Below, in pieces: positions 14,167 through 18,790 of a stretch of 18,790 bases of DNA. Every line of letters begins with the position of its first letter. Positions within the stretch are counted from its first letter, which is position 1. The translations under genes were made by a program, and so were the position numbers. Source of the stretch: Verrucomicrobiales bacterium (lineage in GTDB: Bacteria; Verrucomicrobiota; Verrucomicrobiia; Limisphaerales; J093); assembly GCA_024233215.1 (NCBI GenBank), contig JACKPW010000049.1, positions 1-18,790 on the forward strand, read 5' to 3'. The notes under the pieces were generated by a model. It saw nothing but the letters and a program-made list of their open reading frames with translations. It was not told the DNA's origin and did not search any database.

Positions 14167-16455
14167 CTATTTGGCGACCGCGCGGTCGAGGGCCTCGATC
14201 ACGACCTCGGCGAAATGGCCCGGACCGAGCAGGGGGTTGGGATCCGGCAGGACTTCCGGCGGGCGTTCCGGGGCCGCCGGATAGACGAGCACGAGCGGAA
14301 CACCGGCGCGTTCGAAGCGTTTCAGTTCCGCCGCGATTTCCGGGCTCTTGCGGGTGAAGTCCGCCAACAGGGTGGCGGCATTGAGCGCCTCGAGCCTGGC
14401 CAGCACGGATTCCCGTTCGAGCGCGGGCTTCACGATGGTGTTGCAGGTCAGGCACCAGTTCGCGGTGAAATCCACAAGCACCGGCCGGCCTTCTCGCCGG
14501 GCGGCCGCCACCGCCTCGGGACTCCACCGCTGCCATTCCAACCCTTCCGGCCAGGCCGCCTTGCCCGGGCCGGTCGCCAGATCGCCCGCCACCGGGGGCC
14601 GACGCCAGTCGAGCCCCCCTTCCATGGCCCAGGCGTAACCCCCCAAGGCAATGAGCAGGGCCACGATTCGGGCCAGGGAGCGGCGACGGATGCCGCGCTG
14701 GACGAACTCGCCATACACCCACAAGGCGAGCGCCAGCACCACGAGGAACAGCCCCACCCAGAGCGGGCCCGCGCCGCCGTAATGATCGGTTGTCTGGGAC
14801 AACAGCCAGGCCGCCGTCGCCAGCATCGGGAAGCCCATCGCCACTTTGAATTTCTCCATCCAGGCGCCGGGCCTGGGGAGCAGGCGTTGCATCGCCGGGT
14901 AGAAGCTCAGCAGTAGAAACGGCAGGGCCAGCCCAAGCCCGATCATCGTGAAGATGAGGAGGATGACGACCGGCTCCCGGGAGATGGCCCAGCCAATGGC
15001 CGCCGCGAGCATCGGGGCCACGCAGGACGCCCCCAGCACCACGGCCAGAATCCCGTTGAAAAAGGCACCCCCGGCCCCCTCGCGGGAGGCCAGCCGGTTG
15101 GCGCCGGTCACCGTCGTGCCCGGAAGCACAAACTCGAACACGCCAAAGAGGTTCAACGCCACCAGCGTCATCAGCACGGTCACCCCGATGACAAAACGCG
15201 GGTCCTGAAACTGTTCGCCCCAACTGGCGAGCCGGCCCGCGATCACCAGCCCGGCGATGATCCAGAAGGACACCAGCACCCCGAGGGTGTAGATCAGCCC
15301 GTGCTTCCGACGATGGGCCGCCGAACTCGCTCCCTGCTGCACCAGCGAAAGCACCTTGAGCGACAGAATCGGCAGCACGCAGGGCATGACATTCAGGATG
15401 AGACCGCCAAGCAGGGCCAGCAGCAGTGCCCCCAGAAGCGAGCGTTGCGGGTTGATCGGATCCGCGACCGATGGCGTGGTTGAAGCCGGTTCGCCCGTCG
15501 CTTCGGTGCGCCTGTCATTCCCCCCGCCGCCCCCCGGGCTGAAAGTGACTTCCACGGCCCTGCCGATCTGACCCCCGGCGTTCGCCTGCACCAGCAGTCC
15601 GGTCAACCCCGCGGGCCAGGCATTGCCGTAGCGCGACACCTGTTTGCGCAGCGTGACCGTGTCCCCGACCTCCTCGCGGGCAAGCACCCCCGGCGCAACC
15701 GCATAATCCGAGCCGCCATACGGGAGAAAATCAGTCGGAACAAATCCCTCCGGGACGTGCGCGCGCAGCACCAGTTGCGCCTCCTCGCCGGCGAGATCCC
15801 CCTCCCAATTGGCCGTCACCTTCACCGCTGCGTCCGGTCCCGGGATTCCGGCGCGTTCGGCGGCGATCCGAGCGGCGTCGGGACCGGGCTTCAGGACATT
15901 GCCAATGATGAGGGTCGCACCTGCCGGGGCATCCCCGGGAATGCAGGACACCTGGCATTCCAGCCAGGAGACGTCGGCCTTCAACTCCACCCGGCCGGGG
16001 GGCAGATTGGATGCCAGGCTCAGGGGCACGATCAGCCAGGTCTCGTCATGGTGAACGTATGTGGTCATCCCTTCGGCCACATGGATCTCCGGGACCGGCC
16101 ACTCGATGGGGCCGGCGGTGATGCCATCCGGCAGGGTCCATTTCACCTCGGTGGCGATGCCGGTCTCGCCCGGATTCCGCCAGTAGGTGTGCCAGCCCGG
16201 CTCCATTTTGAGCTGGATGCCGGCCAGCAGCGTGGTTCCAGGTGGGGCTTCGGCCGCGTCGAGATGAAGGGTGACGGTGGTGGCGGGACCGGCCGGGGCC
16301 ATGGACATCTGCCCCGTGGAGGCGCCACCGAACGAGAAGCCCGGTAACGCCCCGACATCCTTTTGTGCCAGGGCCGGACCCGGCAGAAGAAGCGGGACGG
16401 CGCCGGTCAGGAATGCCAGCCACCGAGGGATACGGGATTGCTGCCGCTGCGTCAT
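14167..16455 (-). CDS. Thiol:disulfide interchange protein, DsbD/ScsB-like
   Basis: A 762-residue three-part protein. Residues 1-31 are a signal peptide. The periplasmic N-terminal domain (about 45-310) has WHTYWRNPGETG (88-99) and WLECQVSCIPG, with cysteines C167 and C171; this CxxxC form is typical of the ScsB-like branch, not E. coli DsbD. The membrane domain (about 339-613) has roughly eight helices and the two redox cysteines in NVMPCVLPILSLK (C359) and LGASCVAPMLAAA (C478). The C-terminal thioredoxin domain (about 641-762) has ANWCLTCN (C668, C671) and the cis-Pro loop GVPLV (P720). The family carries electrons from cytoplasmic thioredoxin across the membrane to periplasmic partners, for cytochrome c maturation, disulfide repair or copper tolerance. 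The ATG at 16455 gives a proper signal peptide; 16524 would add 23 residues before it. Its stop lies 22 bp from the convergent gene, with no terminator seen. Confidence 0.92.
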   Translation of the reverse strand: MTQRQQSRIPRWLAFLTGAVPLLLPGPALAQKDVGALPGFSFGGASTGQMSMAPAGPATTVTLHLDAAEAPPGTTLLAGIQLKMEPGWHTYWRNPGETGIATEVKWTLPDGITAGPIEWPVPEIHVAEGMTTYVHHDETWLIVPLSLASNLPPGRVELKADVSWLECQVSCIPGDAPAGATLIIGNVLKPGPDAARIAAERAGIPGPDAAVKVTANWEGDLAGEEAQLVLRAHVPEGFVPTDFLPYGGSDYAVAPGVLAREEVGDTVTLRKQVSRYGNAWPAGLTGLLVQANAGGQIGRAVEVTFSPGGGGGNDRRTEATGEPASTTPSVADPINPQRSLLGALLLALLGGLILNVMPCVLPILSLKVLSLVQQGASSAAHRRKHGLIYTLGVLVSFWIIAGLVIAGRLASWGEQFQDPRFVIGVTVLMTLVALNLFGVFEFVLPGTTVTGANRLASREGAGGAFFNGILAVVLGASCVAPMLAAAIGWAISREPVVILLIFTMIGLGLALPFLLLSFYPAMQRLLPRPGAWMEKFKVAMGFPMLATAAWLLSQTTDHYGGAGPLWVGLFLVVLALALWVYGEFVQRGIRRRSLARIVALLIALGGYAWAMEGGLDWRRPPVAGDLATGPGKAAWPEGLEWQRWSPEAVAAARREGRPVLVDFTANWCLTCNTIVKPALERESVLARLEALNAATLLADFTRKSPEIAAELKRFERAGVPLVLVYPAAPERPPEVLPDPNPLLGPGHFAEVVIEALDRAVAK

Positions 16456-16772
16456 TGTCTCGACTGTTCGACCATTCAAGCCGTCAAGATGTTCGGTGAG
16501 GCCCGTTCTGACAAGTCGGGGCACGACCCCAACAGCGCCCGCATCCCGCTCTCTTCCGGCGGTACCCCGGTCGATGCGAAGGCGCGGCCGGTGGTCGGCG
16601 CGATCCTGGTGGCGCTGGAGATACCTCGATGATCGCGTGCGTTGGCATCAGCGTTCATGAACACATGTCCATGAAGCTCCCGCGCGAACTGTCGACCAAA
16701 CCAACGAGGCAACAGAGCCTGCCACTTGATCTCCCAAAGCCCGCATTTGCCTGAAGAACCCGAAATCGGTGC

Positions 16773-16800
16773 TTGCACGGGCGATCTCGCGGCGTAGTCT
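16773..16800 (+). promoter_or_regulatory. Possible rpsA promoter
   Basis: TTGCAC (16773-16778), a 16-base spacer and TAGTCT (16795-16800). The -35 is fair and the -10 weak, though it is similar in form (TAG..T) to the candidate before the RRM gene. It would give a leader of about 165 nt. Confidence 0.35.
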
Positions 16801-16944
16801 GCGCGGTCGCCCGGGGTCCGCGAGTGCGGTTCCCCTTATGAGGCTGGAAATGTAACGAACAAACGAAGAACCGAACCCTTAACCTCCGCGGGTGGGGCGA
16901 AAGCCTTCCGGTGGAGCAAGAACCAAGGAGTTCCTCCCTACTGC

Positions 16945-16960
16945 GTCTCCCTCCGGAGAC
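16945..16960 (+). promoter_or_regulatory. Hairpin enclosing the ribosome-site candidate of rpsA
   Basis: GTCTCC (16945-16950) pairs perfectly with GGAGAC (16955-16960) around the loop CTCC. The GGAG inside the right arm (16955-16958) is the closest Shine-Dalgarno candidate to the ATG at 16973, 14 bases away. An upstream AAGGAG...CTCC pairing near 16926-16937 could compete with it. The arrangement would suit translational feedback by S1, which is known for rpsA in enterobacteria. Confidence 0.45.
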
Positions 16961-16972
16961 CTCCCATTATCT

Positions 16973-18640
16973 ATGTTGACCATGGAAGAAGCCCTGCGGC
17001 AGAGCGAACCGCAATTCGCCGCCGGGCAAATCGTCAAAGGCACCGTCATTGAGGTGCGGCCCCGCGAGATTCTCGTGGACATCGGCTACAAGAGCGAAGG
17101 CAGCATTCCCGTTGGGGAATTCGAGGACCTGCCGGAAGTAAACCCCGGGGACGAAGTGGACGTCCTCATCGAGCGGCTGGAGGATCGGGACGGCATGGTC
17201 GTCCTTTCCCGTGAAAAGGCCGAGTTCAAGAAGAACTGGGCCCGCATCCTCTCCATCTGCAACGAGGGCGGCACCATCCAGGGCAAGGTCAAGGCCGTGG
17301 TCAAGGGCGGCCTGCTCGTCAACATCGGCGTCGAAGCCTTCCTGCCCGCCTCGCAGGTCGACGTCTCCCCGCCCCGCAACCTGCAGGGCTTCGTGGGTGA
17401 GACCTACGAGTTCAAGGTCGTGAAGCTCAACCCCGAGCGGCAGAACATCGTGTTGTCCCGCCGCGAGCTCATCGAGCAGGAACGCGCCGAACGCCGCGCC
17501 GCCCTGTTGTCCGAGATGCAACCCGGCGACATCCGCAAGGGCACCGTCAAGAACATCACCGATTTCGGCGCCTTCGTGGACCTCAACGGCCTCGACGGGC
17601 TGCTCCACATCACCGACATGTCCTGGGGCCGCATCGGGCACCCCAGCGAAATGCTCAAGGTGGGCGACGAACTCGACGTGGTGGTGCTCGACATCAACCG
17701 CGAGCGCGAACGGGTCAGCCTCGGTCTCAAACAGAAGACCGAGAACCCGTGGGAACGCATCGAGGAGAAATACCCGGTCAACAGCAAGGTCAAGGGTCGC
17801 GTGGTCAACCTCGTGCCCTACGGCGCGTTCGTGGAACTCGAACCCGGCGTCGAAGGCCTGGTGCACGTCACCGAGCTGTCCTGGACCAAGCGCATTGCGA
17901 AAGCCAGCGATGTCCTCAACCAGGGCGACGAAGTCGAGGCCGTGGTGCTGGGGATCAACCGCGAGGAACAGAAGATCTCCCTGGGTCTGCGCCAGCTCGA
18001 CGCCAACCCTTGGGAGGCTGCCCTGGAGAAATACCCTCCCGGCACGAAGATCAAGGGCAAGGTCCGGAACCTCACCAGCTATGGTGCCTTCGTCGAACTC
18101 GAGGAAGGCCTCGACGGCATGGTGCACGTGTCCGACCTCTCCTGGACCCGCAAGACCAACCACCCCTCCGAGCTGCTCAAGAAGGGCGACGAGGTGGAAG
18201 CCATCGTGCAGGAGGTCGATGTGCCGAACCAACGGATTTCGCTCAGCATCAAGCATCTGAGCGACGATCCTTGGGAGCACATCGAGGACTTCTACAAGGT
18301 CGGCGACCTGGTTACCGGCAAGATCACCAAGCTGGCCAGCTTCGGTGCGTTTGTGGGGCTGGAGCACGACATCGACGGCCTGGTGCACATCTCGCAGGTC
18401 AGCGAGGAGCGGGTCGACAAGATCAAGAACGTGCTGAAGGTCGACCAGGAGGTCACCGCGCGTGTGGTCAAGGTGGATCGTGGCGAGCGCCGGATCGGGC
18501 TCTCGATCAAGGCTGCCGAGTACACGCCGGAACAGCTCAAGGCCGAGCAGGCGGTGCTGGATGCGCTCAAGCCGGGCGAGGATCTGGTGGCCCTGCAACA
18601 CGCCTTCGACGCGGCGGAAGAGAAGCTCAAGAAGGACTGA
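16973..18640 (+). CDS. rpsA: 30S ribosomal protein S1
   Basis: A 555-residue protein with six S1 (OB-fold) repeats at about 19-81, 100-165, 186-254, 271-340, 358-427 and 443-513. The first two diverge, as usual for the ribosome-binding end. Repeats 3-6 are the RNA-binding type, each with a GAFV segment (DFGAFVDLNGLDGLLHI, PYGAFVELEPGVEGLVHV, SYGAFVELEEGLDGMVHV, SFGAFVGLEHDIDGLVHI) and a closing S(L/I)x(L/I)K/R strand. S1 holds mRNA on the 30S subunit and unfolds it for initiation. The length is close to the six-domain proteobacterial form (557 in E. coli). The ATG at 16973 is chosen; ATG 16982 is possible, and the GTG frame opening at 16892 is rejected because it translates the structured leader. 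The gene stands alone, with a long leader and a strong terminator. Confidence 0.96.
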   Translation: MLTMEEALRQSEPQFAAGQIVKGTVIEVRPREILVDIGYKSEGSIPVGEFEDLPEVNPGDEVDVLIERLEDRDGMVVLSREKAEFKKNWARILSICNEGGTIQGKVKAVVKGGLLVNIGVEAFLPASQVDVSPPRNLQGFVGETYEFKVVKLNPERQNIVLSRRELIEQERAERRAALLSEMQPGDIRKGTVKNITDFGAFVDLNGLDGLLHITDMSWGRIGHPSEMLKVGDELDVVVLDINRERERVSLGLKQKTENPWERIEEKYPVNSKVKGRVVNLVPYGAFVELEPGVEGLVHVTELSWTKRIAKASDVLNQGDEVEAVVLGINREEQKISLGLRQLDANPWEAALEKYPPGTKIKGKVRNLTSYGAFVELEEGLDGMVHVSDLSWTRKTNHPSELLKKGDEVEAIVQEVDVPNQRISLSIKHLSDDPWEHIEDFYKVGDLVTGKITKLASFGAFVGLEHDIDGLVHISQVSEERVDKIKNVLKVDQEVTARVVKVDRGERRIGLSIKAAEYTPEQLKAEQAVLDALKPGEDLVALQHAFDAAEEKLKKD

Positions 18641-18675
18641 GCCACAGGGGCGCAGTCATTCACCCGAATCCAACC

Positions 18676-18704
18676 AGGCCGGCCTTTCCAGGGCCGGCCT
18701 TTTT
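18676..18704 (+). terminator. Rho-independent terminator after rpsA
   Basis: A perfect 9-bp stem, AGGCCGGCC (18676-18684) with GGCCGGCCT (18692-18700), has a seven-base loop and runs into a T tract (18700-18704). It lies 35 bases after the rpsA stop. Beyond it, to the window end, I see no gene. Confidence 0.92.
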
Positions 18705-18790
18705 GCATTCCGGCCGGATGCCCAGTGCCAACCGGTCCTCATCACAACGCGCGCGAATCCCGCCATCAAATGCCTCGCCTTCATCGGCCA

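Larger units (their letters stand above)
16456..16972. other. Intergenic region, 517 bp, upstream of rpsA
   Basis: It lies between divergent genes, so it should hold the promoter of the DsbD-like gene (minus) and of rpsA (plus). I find no convincing gene. A 100-codon minus frame at 16476-16778 and short plus frames have no recognisable domain and no ribosome site. A TTCATG...CATGAA hairpin (16654-16659 with 16670-16675) and a GGC-GAAA-GCC tetraloop hairpin (16896-16905) are visible. The last ~170 bases appear to be the rpsA leader. Confidence 0.5.

Noticed and set aside
16476..16778. 100-codon minus-strand frame in the gap before rpsA
   Set aside because: No recognised domain and no ribosome site, and it overlaps the start of the DsbD-like gene's upstream region. 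Considered as a decayed transposon or phage remnant, but nothing supports that.
16892..16972. GTG start for rpsA 27 codons upstream
   Set aside because: The extra residues have no S1 homology, and the DNA there forms hairpins expected of a leader.
16967..18601. 544-codon minus-strand frame opposite rpsA
   Set aside because: A periodic His/Asp/Leu-rich antisense reading of the S1 repeats; no independent support.

Overview
The window is high-GC DNA, most likely from a verrucomicrobium (Limisphaerales/Pedosphaera-like). This is inferred from protein style, not from a marker phylogeny. The pointers are a pseudopilin whose N-terminal helix runs into the LLPALSAAKAKA pattern followed by CLGNLRQIGLGLRMYADD, exported (Tat-signal) TIM-barrel and Gfo/Idh/MocA proteins, a secreted protein ending in a DPDGDDVVNAVEYGL-type module, and a small bacterial RRM protein. 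No tRNA, rRNA, CRISPR array, insertion sequence or prophage gene was seen. Many long antisense ORFs are high-GC shadows and are left out.

Left third (1-6132), carbohydrate-flavoured genes. A Tat-signal TIM-barrel protein related to aldo/keto reductases (118-1119) overlaps by four bases a secreted xylose-isomerase-like TIM-barrel protein (1116-1997). A 394-bp gap follows, holding a symmetric palindromic element whose 17-nt hairpins differ from one another by paired changes. Next is a 695-residue exported protein (2392-4479) that joins a PL22 oligogalacturonate-lyase-like propeller, with the family's metal and catalytic motifs intact, to an alpha/beta-hydrolase (esterase) domain. A Tat-exported Gfo/Idh/MocA oxidoreductase (4624-6132, minus) converges on it, with its own terminator between them. 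Together these suggest extracytoplasmic breakdown of pectin-like or other acidic sugars, but the substrate is inference.

Middle (6133-11607). A single-RRM RNA-binding protein stands alone on the plus strand. It faces a tightly packed minus-strand operon of membrane-fusion protein, ABC ATPase and two paralogous MacB/FtsX-type permeases; every junction is a four-base stop/start overlap. Divergent from this operon is a small membrane-anchored protein with a His/Cys cluster, preceded by the best sigma70-like promoter in the window and an almost absent leader.

Right third (11608-18790). A hairpin-rich gap leads to a DUF1559-like pseudopilin and then to a secreted protein with two tandem copies of the surface-anchored repeat best known from actinobacteria (choice-of-anchor M / P_ac_wall_RPT type). 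A ScsB/DsbD-like thiol:disulfide reductase lies convergent on the minus strand. A 517-bp gap with a structured leader precedes ribosomal protein S1 (rpsA, six S1 domains), which ends in a strong intrinsic terminator.

No single clearly new multi-gene system stands out. The items most worth a second look are the covarying hairpin element at 2063-2297, the PL22-esterase fusion, the tandem anchor-repeat protein outside actinobacteria, and the structured leaders at 11618-11723 and upstream of rpsA.
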